From JAGTRI01 sp964580405 (GTDB lineage: Archaea > Thermoproteota > Bathyarchaeia > Bathyarchaeales > DTEX01): DNA of 23,586 bases. Position numbers and translations under genes: made by a program. The first letter of the stretch is position 1; each line of letters starts with the position of its first letter. The stretch covers positions 1-23,586 of the forward strand of contig CAZOKM010000017.1 of NCBI GenBank assembly GCA_964580405.1, written 5' to 3'. Under the pieces are notes generated by a model that saw nothing but the letters and a program-made list of their open reading frames with translations, made no database searches and was not told the DNA's origin. Shown here piece by piece: positions 15,023 through 23,055 of the stretch.

Positions 15023-15718
15023 ATGGCTTTCTCGTATCCAATTCTGGAATCTGGCTTGTCCGACAAGAATCTTGAACTGAAGGACACGTTGATACTTTTT
15101 GACAGGGACCTAGGAGTCTCAATCTTCCAAAACTTCAAGGGCTACAACGACCTCGTGGACGACGCCGAGTGGCTGCTGGAAAGAACCTCCCAGAAGTCCA
15201 GGGGTTTCATCCTCCGCCCCGTCCGAAAAAACGGTCACGACGGACTGTGGGTTGGCGAATACGATTTTAGGGGAAACCAAATCAACCGCCAAGAGTCCCT
15301 CTTCGACCCCGAGGCCTCAAACCTTTACACAGCAATAAAGAATTACGCCCTTCGCAAGGTTTCGGAAAAGAGGCTCATCGATAAACTCGACATCGAAAAC
15401 CTCAGAAAAACGCTGAAAAGCAGCATCGTCTGGGACTTCAGGTTCTACGCGTGCCCCTCTGAACGCTTCTACCACTCGTGCGTTCAGGTGGACAGAATCT
15501 ACGCTGAGCTCGTGAAGAAGTACGGGAAGGGCGTGAAGGTTCACTACTTCGAGGTAGCCAAGGAAATCGAGAAGGCGAACCCGTGCGATGACGTCGTCGT
15601 GTGTCCTCTCATGACTCCGAACCTGTTCGAGAGGGTCCTGAACCTCAACAACGCGCTCAGAATCAGGAAGCTCGGCGAAATCAGGTTCACGGGCTCAGAC
15701 AACGTCGAAATCCTGTAG
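15023..15718 (+). CDS. Hypothetical protein, 231 aa
   Basis: I do not recognise this soluble protein. It reads as coding throughout, with third-position C/G preference like its neighbours. No signal peptide or membrane segment is visible. The N-terminal half has alternating hydrophobic strands (TLILFDRDLGVSIF; SRGFILRPV; GLWVGEYDF). The C-terminal half looks alpha/beta, with a charged helix (VDRIYAELVKKYGKG), VHYFEVAKEI, and DDVVVCPLMTPNLFERV. Three cysteines (in YACPSE, HSCVQ and VVCPLM) do not form an obvious metal site. ATG 15023 is preferred to TTG 14996 because it follows the short upstream ORF directly and the conserved-looking protein begins there. No RBS is seen. It ends in TAG, 19 nt before the convergent Mut7-C stop. 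Confidence 0.7.
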   Translation: MAFSYPILESGLSDKNLELKDTLILFDRDLGVSIFQNFKGYNDLVDDAEWLLERTSQKSRGFILRPVRKNGHDGLWVGEYDFRGNQINRQESLFDPEASNLYTAIKNYALRKVSEKRLIDKLDIENLRKTLKSSIVWDFRFYACPSERFYHSCVQVDRIYAELVKKYGKGVKVHYFEVAKEIEKANPCDDVVVCPLMTPNLFERVLNLNNALRIRKLGEIRFTGSDNVEIL

Positions 15719-15737
15719 AAGCAGGACAGGACAGACA

Positions 15738-16238
15738 TTATTCTGCTCTAGGTTTCGTCAAAGCCTTCGCATCCTGAAGCGTTCGGAGGATTTTTTGCCA
15801 GTGGCTGCCGTGCCAGTAGATTTGCCCGCAACCGGCGCACTTCCAGAACTCGTTTTGCATTTGCATTGTCGCTTGTGGAACCTTGTCGCCGACTTCGCCC
15901 TTCGGAACGGGCTCCAACATGGCGTTGCATTTTGGGCACCTCGAGTTGGACGCGTCTATTTCGAGTTTCAGATTGAACTGTTGGGCTATTTCCGCGAGAT
16001 TTCCCGTTTCAGTTTGGCTTTTAACAAGGTATACTTGGACGTTGTTTTTGGAGGCACGCCCGAAAAGCTGAGCGTCGCGAGTCAGGAGGACGCGGCTCTC
16101 TTCAATCGCAACCTTTACCAGCTCGTCATCGCCCAAATCGTTATAGTACCTCACGTCGCAGCCCAGCATCCTCAGCCAGCGGGTCAGCTTACCGAGCATC
16201 CCGTCAGCCAAGAACCTCAACGAGCCACCACCCTTCAA
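15738..16238 (-). CDS. Mut7-C RNase domain protein with zinc ribbon
   Basis: This 166-aa protein of the Mut7-C family combines a PIN-like nuclease domain with a C-terminal zinc ribbon. FLADGMLGKLTRWLRMLG (9-26) gives Asp12 of the active site and is the family hallmark. LLTRDAQLF (51-59) gives Asp55. Cys101/Cys104 and Cys134/Cys137 form the ribbon, followed by the typical IYWHGSHW. Family members are presumed RNases, probably in RNA processing or decay. The start ATG overlaps the last codons of dihydroorotase by 4 nt (16235-16238), so the gene is translationally coupled to pyrC. No separate promoter is seen. The functional link to pyrimidine synthesis is unknown. Confidence 0.92.
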   Translation of the reverse strand: MKGGGSLRFLADGMLGKLTRWLRMLGCDVRYYNDLGDDELVKVAIEESRVLLTRDAQLFGRASKNNVQVYLVKSQTETGNLAEIAQQFNLKLEIDASNSRCPKCNAMLEPVPKGEVGDKVPQATMQMQNEFWKCAGCGQIYWHGSHWQKILRTLQDAKALTKPRAE

Positions 16239-17581
16239 CGGAGTATTCGACCCTGCCCCGGGCTTGCCACTATTTCGCCATCTTCCATGACAAGACGCCC
16301 GTTGACGAACGTTTTGACCGGCTTCCCCTTAACCTTCAACCCATCGAACGGGGAGAACTTCGCCTTCGACTTGAACCGCGAGGAGTCAATTTTCCACTCG
16401 GCCTTAAGGTCAACGACCACAAAATCAGCCGAGTACCCCTCTTTAAGCTCGCCTTTGCCCTTAAGGTTGAAAATCTTCGCTGGCCTCTCGGACGTCATCC
16501 GTACCAGTTCTTGCAGGGTCAGCAAGCCCTTGTCTACTTGGGTCAGCATAAGCGGAAGCAGCGTTTCCAGGCCCGCGATGCCTGGAGCGACTTGCCAGAT
16601 TTCGGGTTTCTGCTTGTCGCCTAGTCCGTGCGGCGCGTGGTCCGATGCGATGATGTCTATTACGTCGTTTCCTAATTCACGCTGAAGTGAACGGACGTCG
16701 TTGTTGGGCCTCAACGGGGGGTCAACCAGTTCGACTGGTCCCAGCTTTTTCATGCCGCTGGACGACAACAGGAGATGGTGGGGTGTGACTTCGCACGTCA
16801 CGGGCAGCCCCGTTTTTTTGGCGTCCTTTATCGATTGGAGGCTTTTTGTAATGCTGACGTGGCAGAAGTGCATCCTAGCGCCAGTTTTTTTGGCTATTCT
16901 TATGACTCGGTTGGTTGCTTTCAACTCTATTTCTGGCGAGTGAACCCTTAGGAAGGCTTTAATAGTGTTGTCTTTCCGTTCCTTCACTTCGCGATAAGCT
17001 GATTCCATGAGCTGCCTGTCCTCGGCATGGACACAAACGGGAACACCCATTTTGTGGACTTCAGTGAACGCTGTTGTCAGGGCTTCGTCGTCGTCAGGGT
17101 CCACTCCGCCAATAGCCTGCGACATATACAGCTTGAACGCCTTGGCTCCCTCGCGGACGATGCCTCCGATTTCCTTAACGTCGTTCGGGAACGCGGACAA
17201 GAATCCAACGTTGACAACGACCCTCTTCTCAGCGATGCCCATGCGTTCGCGAAGCGCAGGCGCGCTCATCGTCACGGGAACGTTGTTCGGCATGTCCAGA
17301 ACGCTGGCTACACCGCCGTTTGCCGCCGCGGCTGTCCCCGAGAGGAAGTCTTCCTTGTAAACTTGCCCCTGGTCCCTCAGGTGAACGTGGGCGTCGATTA
17401 CTCCAGGCAGAACAAGTAAACCCTTCGCGTCAATCTCGCGGGAAGCCCTGGACAGGTTCGCGTCTTTCGCGATTTTGACGATGCTGCCTGACTCCACTGC
17501 GATTCCCGCTTCGACGATTTCCCCGTTCAGAAGAAGCTTCGCGTTTTTTATGTTCGTGTCCGCTGGCAACAGGTTTTCCAC
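16235..17581 (-). CDS. pyrC: Dihydroorotase (class I type)
   Basis: This 448-aa amidohydrolase catalyses cyclisation of N-carbamoyl-L-aspartate to dihydroorotate, the third step of pyrimidine synthesis. All metal ligands are visible: DAHVH (His65, His67), the lysine in AFKLYMS (Lys150, expected carbamylated), VHAED (His185), FCHVSI (His241) and ASDHAPHG (Asp314). VTPHHLLLS is also typical. Length fits the class I, PyrC/AllB-like branch. Allantoinase is the main alternative, but the HLRDQG and SDHAPH contexts favour dihydroorotase. GTG at 17581 is the only sensible start before the first beta strand, though its RBS is weak. It overlaps the downstream Mut7-C gene by 4 nt. Another 84 nt of spacer separates it from the CBS gene upstream. 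Confidence 0.9.
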   Translation of the reverse strand: MENLLPADTNIKNAKLLLNGEIVEAGIAVESGSIVKIAKDANLSRASREIDAKGLLVLPGVIDAHVHLRDQGQVYKEDFLSGTAAAANGGVASVLDMPNNVPVTMSAPALRERMGIAEKRVVVNVGFLSAFPNDVKEIGGIVREGAKAFKLYMSQAIGGVDPDDDEALTTAFTEVHKMGVPVCVHAEDRQLMESAYREVKERKDNTIKAFLRVHSPEIELKATNRVIRIAKKTGARMHFCHVSITKSLQSIKDAKKTGLPVTCEVTPHHLLLSSSGMKKLGPVELVDPPLRPNNDVRSLQRELGNDVIDIIASDHAPHGLGDKQKPEIWQVAPGIAGLETLLPLMLTQVDKGLLTLQELVRMTSERPAKIFNLKGKGELKEGYSADFVVVDLKAEWKIDSSRFKSKAKFSPFDGLKVKGKPVKTFVNGRLVMEDGEIVASPGQGRILR

Positions 17582-17665
17582 TCGAATGAAGATATTACGT
17601 TTTTACTAAATAAATCAAACCCGAAAAATACTGCTGAAGGGTGACAGCTGAATCATCTTGGTGTT

Positions 17666-18220
17666 CTAGTATTCGGAGTGGGCTGCTTCTGTTCGGCATT
17701 CTTCGCAGAGGAACCTGCCTTCGAACTCTTTGAGGTTATCGGACCAATCTTCGCAGTTGTCGCAGTACCCTGTTGACGGCGGGATTTCTTCCTGGTCGGT
17801 CATGTTCTGGTTTTCTATGCGGGCCTGCTCCTGGATTATTTCGATCAGTTCAGGCGTCACTGCGAGGATGTCTTTGCTGGAGATTATGCCTGCGAGTCTG
17901 CTTTTGTGCATGACCGCCAGCCTTCGGACGTTGTTTCTGCTCATCCACCGGGCTGCCTCGCTTATCGTCTGCTCAGAATTAATCGTGATTACGGGGGCGC
18001 TCATAATTTCCTTTACGGCCACCTTGCTTGGCTGCTTGTCCTTCGCCACAACGCGTTTAACGATGTCGGTTTCGGTTATGATGCCGATGGGCTTGCCGTC
18101 CGGCGTGCTCACGATGACGCAGCCGATCTCGTGCTTGTCCATCAGCTGCGCAGCCTTGCTGACGGGCTTTTCCCAAGTCACCGAGACAACTTGACTCGTC
18201 ATGACGTCCTTCACGAGCAT
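17666..18220 (-). CDS. CBS-pair protein with C-terminal zinc ribbon
   Basis: This 184-aa cytoplasmic protein has two CBS domains (Bateman module) that probably sense an adenosine nucleotide. CBS1 starts at MLVKDVMTSQ and contains IGIITETDIVKRV. CBS2 starts at VKEIMSAPVITI and contains LAGIISSKDIL. The last 35 residues hold CDNC...CEEC, a small zinc ribbon that may bind nucleic acid or a partner. Stand-alone CBS-zinc ribbon proteins are frequent in archaea with unknown targets. The frame is open to a TTG at 18271, but that codon overlaps a TATA-like CTTTAATT (about 18271-18280). The ATG at 18220 is therefore chosen and matches the usual domain start. Transcribed toward pyrC; possibly the same operon. 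Confidence 0.85.
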   Translation of the reverse strand: MLVKDVMTSQVVSVTWEKPVSKAAQLMDKHEIGCVIVSTPDGKPIGIITETDIVKRVVAKDKQPSKVAVKEIMSAPVITINSEQTISEAARWMSRNNVRRLAVMHKSRLAGIISSKDILAVTPELIEIIQEQARIENQNMTDQEEIPPSTGYCDNCEDWSDNLKEFEGRFLCEECRTEAAHSEY

Positions 18221-18399
18221 CCGAGACCTAATTTCCAAGGCAGCCAAGGTTTTTCCCCATTCCAGACACAATTAAAGAGATTTTCGGCTTTCCCAAGACA
18301 GTTTTTTCGTCAAGCTCATTAACAAAGAAGGCGCATATTTAACCATTATGGAATAAATCATTTTTCCAGAATTTTTACTTTCGTATCATCAGTTCGAAG

Positions 18400-18459
18400 A
18401 TGGAAGGTTCCATTTAAAAGGTTTTTTTAGAGTTCCTGTAACACAGATATGTTTAAAGG
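18400..18459 (+). promoter_or_regulatory. Promoter region with palindrome before the transglutaminase-like gene
   Basis: A perfect palindrome ATGGAAGGTTCCAT (18400-18413; 6-bp arms, GG centre) abuts one TATA-like stretch (ATTTAAAAGG, 18412-18421). A second, GTTTAAAGG (18451-18459), lies 32 nt before the ATG and would give a short or nearly leaderless mRNA. The palindrome may be an operator. The rest of 18221-18490 shows no gene. Confidence 0.45.
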
Positions 18460-18490
18460 CGCTGAGGAATAATCAAAGTCTAGTGTCACC

Positions 18491-19642
18491 ATGGTCACCC
18501 TGACGAGGAAGGTCCATGCGAAGGCTGCTTTTTTAGCTTTGTCAATCGTTTTTTTAGCTATTGGTCCGCTTGAGCCCTGCCTCGCGAGCAACCGTGAGTA
18601 CGTTTACGATTTTTATGTTCATGGCGCGAGTGGCTGGGAGGGGCACGAGCTTTACGTGTCGTTGACCTCTTCGCTTTACGACTATTATGGCGGAATAACC
18701 ATTGACTCGGGCTTCGCCGCTTATGTGACTCCCGACGCCTTCCGCAACATCGCTGAGGACATTCTTAGCATATGTACATACAGACCACGGAGTGACGAGG
18801 AGTTCGCGAATGCAGTGCTGATGATTGTCCACCAAATCCGTTACCAGCAGAACCCGTTCAGGTATCCCGTCGTCACCCTTTCGAACAACATGGGAGATTG
18901 CGACACGCTTTCGTACCTCGCAGCGTCCATCATGAAGGCTGGAGGACTAGACGTCGTGTTGCTATACTATGAGGGGTTGGGCCACATGAATGTGGGAGTG
19001 TACCTTCCCTACACACCGGCTTACCACAACCCTGAGGCGAATGCAACCTTCTTCGAGTATGCTGGTAAAAAATACTATGTTGCGGAATGCACGTCCAAAA
19101 GCATCAATCTACGCGAAGACTGGAAGGTTGGGGACTGCCCTGACGACTTAGGGAGTGCAAGTCCAAGGGTCATCACGCTTGATAACTGCGAGAAGACGTC
19201 GCCAGGTCGCGTCGCGTCCTTTCTAGACAGCCCCCTGAATGCCTCCTCAATCGTGATGACATTATCTTCGACCAACATATTTTTCGGCGAATCCACTACA
19301 ATAAGTGGCTCAATTTCGCCAAGATACGCGGGGAAACAGATCACGGTCTACGTCAGCCACACAGGCTTCTCTTGGAGCGTTCTGGAGACCTTGACGACTG
19401 ATTCTGGGGGGAATTACTCGTTCGTTTGGAGCCCCTTAATGAGGGGTTCGTGTTACATCAGGGCAAGCTGGTCGGGAGACGGCGAGTACGCAGGGGCTGA
19501 CAGCAAAACGGCCTATTTCAGCGTCTCCTTCTCCCAAATTGGCGCTGTGAACATTGCGTCGTTGAGCTACCTATTAATTACAATTTTGGTAGCAGGTGTA
19601 GCATTGTTCTGCATATCGGTGTACAAAACATTATTCAAGTGA
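18491..19642 (+). CDS. Membrane-anchored transglutaminase-like cysteine enzyme with Ig-like domain
   Basis: This 383-aa exported protein has a signal peptide (about 1-32), a transglutaminase-like papain-fold domain (about 80-205), an Ig-like beta domain (about 253-345) and a C-terminal membrane helix (about 357-378). The catalytic triad is visible: Cys137 in MGDCDTLSY, His165 in GLGHMNVGV and Glu199 in YVAECTS (Asp is more usual at the third position). Such enzymes act outside the cell as proteases or peptide/amide cross-linkers. The Ig-like domain (GKQITVYVSH; FVWSP; GEYAGADS) is of the repeat type found on archaeal surface proteins. The helix would hold the enzyme on the outer face. The ATG at 18491 has no RBS, consistent with a leaderless transcript. 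It ends one base before the convergent isomerase-like gene. Substrate unknown. Confidence 0.75.
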   Translation: MVTLTRKVHAKAAFLALSIVFLAIGPLEPCLASNREYVYDFYVHGASGWEGHELYVSLTSSLYDYYGGITIDSGFAAYVTPDAFRNIAEDILSICTYRPRSDEEFANAVLMIVHQIRYQQNPFRYPVVTLSNNMGDCDTLSYLAASIMKAGGLDVVLLYYEGLGHMNVGVYLPYTPAYHNPEANATFFEYAGKKYYVAECTSKSINLREDWKVGDCPDDLGSASPRVITLDNCEKTSPGRVASFLDSPLNASSIVMTLSSTNIFFGESTTISGSISPRYAGKQITVYVSHTGFSWSVLETLTTDSGGNYSFVWSPLMRGSCYIRASWSGDGEYAGADSKTAYFSVSFSQIGAVNIASLSYLLITILVAGVALFCISVYKTLFK

Positions 19643-19643
19643 A

Positions 19644-20441
19644 TTATAATTTCTTAACAATATTTTTTAGTTGTTTTGCGCTTTTTGCGACTTCCTCGTC
19701 GAGTTTTTCGCACGGAATCTGTCTCGTTATGCCTTCGTTCAAAAGGTATCCATCGAACCCCAAACCCTTGACGGCTCTTACGACGTCCGCGACGCTGATG
19801 CTCATCCTATGGTGCATCTCCTCATTCGAGGGGTCAACGAGGTGCACAAGTTTGATTTTGTCTTCGACCCTCTTCATGTGGTCAATAAGCGACTCAGTCT
19901 TGGGTCTCGCGTTGACGTTTTCAACCTCTAGGCACACGCCCACGTTCTCCGACCCGACTTCCCCTAGAAACCTCAAAATGGTGCCCGTGTCAGGATAGCC
20001 GACGTTCATGAACTCCATCGCGACCTGGACGCCGTGGTCCTCTGCGCACGAGCCGACTTCCCTGTAAAGGTCAACGGTTTTTTTCCACTCCTCCTCGCCT
20101 TTGGGAGCAGAGCCACACATAACGACCTTCGCGCCAAAGAACGAAGCAGTCTCGACCGACGCCTTAAGCTGGTCAACCAACTGAATCCCCGTCGGCAGCG
20201 GCCAAGCGGTCGGAGTCGTGAGGCTGGACACCTCAAGGCCTTGGGATTCGACGGCTTCCATGATGGCTTTCTTGTCACCCTTCGTCAAGCCAAGGGGCCA
20301 GAACTCCCCGACCTTTTCGCAGAAGTCAATGGCGTCGTAACCGCTTTTTGCCACTCTTCCGATTATGGGGTAAAGGGAGTCGCTCAGAGTCTTCGTGGTG
20401 TAGCAGCCCCAGTAGACGCGGGTCATGATAGTGGTTTTCAT
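19644..20441 (-). CDS. Sugar phosphate isomerase/epimerase-like TIM barrel
   Basis: This 265-aa protein belongs to the xylose isomerase-like/AP endonuclease 2 TIM-barrel superfamily. Metal-ligand candidates are Glu in AMEFMN, Glu in VCLEVEN, His/Asp in LVHLVD and Glu in LLNEGI, spaced as in sugar isomerases and epimerases. Length is typical. DNA repair endonuclease IV is less likely, because its extra His ligands and DNA-binding loops are not seen. Two adjacent ATGs exist (20444 and 20441). The second gives a better 6-nt spacing from GGTGA. It lies 51 nt downstream of the polymerase gene on the same strand, so readthrough is possible, but the strong RBS suggests independent expression. Specific substrate cannot be told. 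Confidence 0.8.
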   Translation of the reverse strand: MKTTIMTRVYWGCYTTKTLSDSLYPIIGRVAKSGYDAIDFCEKVGEFWPLGLTKGDKKAIMEAVESQGLEVSSLTTPTAWPLPTGIQLVDQLKASVETASFFGAKVVMCGSAPKGEEEWKKTVDLYREVGSCAEDHGVQVAMEFMNVGYPDTGTILRFLGEVGSENVGVCLEVENVNARPKTESLIDHMKRVEDKIKLVHLVDPSNEEMHHRMSISVADVVRAVKGLGFDGYLLNEGITRQIPCEKLDEEVAKSAKQLKNIVKKL

Positions 20442-20495
20442 CATAGTTCACCTTACTGTGTTATCAACCAAACAACATTCCAAGAACCACAACAA

Positions 20496-22817
20496 TCAGG
20501 ACGTATTTCTGTCTTGCCACGCCTCCGCAAGCAAAACGGGCTTCAGCCGATTCGGCACCTCACTCTCTGCGAGGAAGGGGGAAAGGATGTTGCGGAGGGC
20601 GTCGTCCAAGAGCGCGAGGTACCTCTCCGCGTCGTAGCGGACGTTCTTGCCTGTCAGCTGAGCCGCGACGACCCGCCTTTCGGGGCGCCTGTTGTCGGCG
20701 TCCAAGATGACGTACTTCACGACCTGCCCCGCGGCAACATCTAGGCCATGTTTCTGGAGCTGCCTCGCAGCCACGGCCTGTTGAACGTTCCCCGCGTACT
20801 CGCCGGGGTTCTTGGATATCCGCTTGCTCAGGGCAAGGTCCTCCAAGCCGACTTCCCTGTCCAAGATTTTTCGGGCGTACCTCCTGTGCACGTCGAAGGC
20901 CACGGGGATTCTTTGGATGAACTCTTCGGAGTTCCCCGCCTTCGCCAGCTCCCGGATTATCTCGTCCTGGCAGCGGCTGACAATATTCGGCGTGTCTCCC
21001 CGGCGGAGCTCTATGCCCCGGGCTTTGACTTTGCCGTCGCTGAAGACGCCGTAGAACCTGTTCAGCACGGGGACTCCGAGGTGGGTCTTCGACGGCAGGA
21101 AGACTATCCACCTGTACCGACCCTCGAAAGAGATGGACAGGCCCGTTTTCTCGGTGATTTCCCTGCATAGTTCGGTGAAGTCTTTGTTGGTCGCACCTTC
21201 CTTCTTCAGGTAGAGCGAGTCGACGATGCCGTGCACGATTTCGAAGCCTTTCTGCTCCGCCAGCTGCGCGGTGTCCAGTAGTGTCTTCCGGGCGAAGGCG
21301 CAGGCGGCGTTGAACGCGTCCACCTTGCCGAAGCGGGCGTTCCTGTACCCCATGTAGCCGAAGCAGGTGCACAGGATGATTTTGAAGGCCGCCTGCCGCT
21401 GGTCATACTTCTTCCTTTCTTCATCGCTGCCTGCTTCGCGCCTCATCGCCTTATAATACGCCCGCTTCTTGAGCATCAAGCCTAGGACTTTCGGGATGAT
21501 TCCGACGCGTTTTTCGCAGATGTTGTATCCGAGCTCTGGCACGCGGTTCGCCGAGTCCGGGCAGCAGCCGCAGCTCACGGTTTCGGGGCTGATGTTCTTC
21601 TGAAGCATGAGGGTGGGGTACATGCTTGAGAAGTCGATTTCGCCCACGTTGTCGTGGACGCCGAGCTTGGGCTCGAAGTAGAAGCCGCCCCTGTCAGCCG
21701 TCAGCAGGTCACGCGCGGTCTTGAAGTTCTCGGGGTCGCTCTTCTTCCACGGGACCAGGAACCCGTCCCTGTGGGATTGGTAGAGCTGAACCGACTTCAT
21801 GCTGGTCCCGATGGTCACGCGGGAGGCGCTGTAGAGCGGGATTCGGCACGTCCTAGCAATCTCGACGAGCCCCTCCAGACCGTAGCGGGCGTAGAAGCCC
21901 GAGTTTTCGAGGTCGATGTGCAGCCTCCCCAGGAGCCTCTGAGGAGCGGCGCGGTAGTAAACGCGGCCGTACGAGAAGTACGTGGTGCCCTTCTTCTGGA
22001 CGACCTCGACGCCCGCCTTCTCGCGCCCCAGCTCAAGCTCCTGCAGCACGCCGTTCTTCAGCGCCCTCCTCGCCAGGTACGTGAACAGGAAGGTATCCCC
22101 GCCCTCCGAGAGAACGATGTCGGGGTCGAGCCGCTGAACCATCTCCACGAGCTCCAGAATCTTCTCCCCCTCGTCGGCGGAATCGATGGTTGTTTGTTCG
22201 CCGTCGGCTTCCACCTGAATCTCGGCGATAGGGTCCTCGAAGGTCGGGAGGGCGCCTCCGCTGCTTATTTCGGCTCTGATTTTAGCAATCCTTAGATGCG
22301 GGACCCTGTAGTCCACGCTTTCCACGGCGTCCATCAGCCTCCAAGACACGGTGCCCTTTTCCGCCTTGGCCTCGAGGAATGCGAAGGGGAAGAGGTCCTT
22401 CTCGTACAGGTACATCTGCGGGAGCGGCGTGTCCACGTTCCAGAGCCTGTACCTCTCGTAGTCGCCCAGCCTCCACACCGCACCCGTCAGGAACCGCAGG
22501 CTGGCCGCGTCGGGAACCGTTATCCTGAGGACTCTCGTCCGTTCGCTGTCCTGGAGCCCGACGAACTTTTCCTCGAACCCGCACTCAGCCTCGACCTCGT
22601 TCCTGGGTAGGTACCGCACTAACCTTCGCAGGTCTCCCTCGGTGGGTGCGGAGACGTAAAAGTACGGCTTCCACCTGTCCGCGACCTTATGGCATCCGCC
22701 GTCCTCGGTTTTGAGCCAGACGGTCATCTCTCCCGCCTTTTCGGCGTAGAGGTCGAGTATCCAGCCTCTGACGGTCGCCTCACTGCTGGGGCTGAAGGGT
22801 CGACTTAAGTCTTTCAA
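20496..22817 (-). CDS. Family B DNA polymerase with degenerate exonuclease motifs (PolB2-like)
   Basis: This 773-aa PolB-fold protein has an N-terminal domain, exonuclease-like domain (about 170-350), palm/fingers (about 390-540) and thumb. Motif A is intact (DFSSMYP, Asp395). Motif B reads K-I-I-L-C-T-C-F-G (479-487) where NSxYG is standard. Motif C is HGIVDS (529-534) in place of YGDTDS; the second, catalytic Asp533 remains and the first is Ile531. Exo I keeps Glu183 but Asp is Arg181. Exo II lacks its Asn and Asp (Gly239, Leu244). No Exo III YxxxD is evident, so proofreading should be absent. Cys416/418/419/434 may bind zinc. The pattern fits archaeal PolB2, generally considered non-replicative and linked to translesion or damage tolerance. 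TTG 22817 is the start because no ATG precedes the conserved RGWILDLY. It overlaps the upstream small gene by 38 nt. Confidence 0.88.
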   Translation of the reverse strand: MKDLSRPFSPSSEATVRGWILDLYAEKAGEMTVWLKTEDGGCHKVADRWKPYFYVSAPTEGDLRRLVRYLPRNEVEAECGFEEKFVGLQDSERTRVLRITVPDAASLRFLTGAVWRLGDYERYRLWNVDTPLPQMYLYEKDLFPFAFLEAKAEKGTVSWRLMDAVESVDYRVPHLRIAKIRAEISSGGALPTFEDPIAEIQVEADGEQTTIDSADEGEKILELVEMVQRLDPDIVLSEGGDTFLFTYLARRALKNGVLQELELGREKAGVEVVQKKGTTYFSYGRVYYRAAPQRLLGRLHIDLENSGFYARYGLEGLVEIARTCRIPLYSASRVTIGTSMKSVQLYQSHRDGFLVPWKKSDPENFKTARDLLTADRGGFYFEPKLGVHDNVGEIDFSSMYPTLMLQKNISPETVSCGCCPDSANRVPELGYNICEKRVGIIPKVLGLMLKKRAYYKAMRREAGSDEERKKYDQRQAAFKIILCTCFGYMGYRNARFGKVDAFNAACAFARKTLLDTAQLAEQKGFEIVHGIVDSLYLKKEGATNKDFTELCREITEKTGLSISFEGRYRWIVFLPSKTHLGVPVLNRFYGVFSDGKVKARGIELRRGDTPNIVSRCQDEIIRELAKAGNSEEFIQRIPVAFDVHRRYARKILDREVGLEDLALSKRISKNPGEYAGNVQQAVAARQLQKHGLDVAAGQVVKYVILDADNRRPERRVVAAQLTGKNVRYDAERYLALLDDALRNILSPFLAESEVPNRLKPVLLAEAWQDRNTS

Positions 22818-23025
22818 GGGCGGCTCGGAACTCCTTCAGGCTTCTCTGGTGGCTGAGGAGGATGGACATGAACATGGCTTCGGTCACGACGGGCCGCGTT
22901 GAGGCGCCGGCGGCTGAGGCGTAGCTCCTGCAGGCGTTCATCAGGTCCTCGAAGGCTTCCCTGTCCTCCTTGCGGAGCGCCCTCAGGAAGGCTTCCCACT
23001 TCTTGATTTCTCCTTCGAGGACCAT
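22780..23025 (-). CDS. Small helical protein between RadA-like ATPase and PolB
   Basis: This 81-aa, almost entirely alpha-helical protein is rich in charged residues (LRKEDREAFEDLMNACRSYASAAGAS, shown only in part as key features: REAF, LMNACRSYA). It has no metal site, signal or membrane segment. It lies 30 nt after the ATPase stop and overlaps the polymerase start by 38 nt, so it is surely co-translated with both and probably acts with them, perhaps as an adaptor. The ATG at 23025 is the only canonical start, though the frame is open back to the preceding stop and the family may begin a few residues earlier. I recognise it only as a conserved archaeal hypothetical type. Function is inferred from context. 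Confidence 0.8.
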   Translation of the reverse strand: MVLEGEIKKWEAFLRALRKEDREAFEDLMNACRSYASAAGASTRPVVTEAMFMSILLSHQRSLKEFRAALERLKSTLQPQQ

Positions 23026-23055
23026 GCGGTAGGACGGGACGGTTCTTCCCAGCGC

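Noticed and set aside
20560..21372. 270-codon minus-strand frame inside the polymerase gene
   Set aside because: It is an alternate-frame shadow with Arg/Pro/Gly-rich sequence typical of GC-rich coding DNA.
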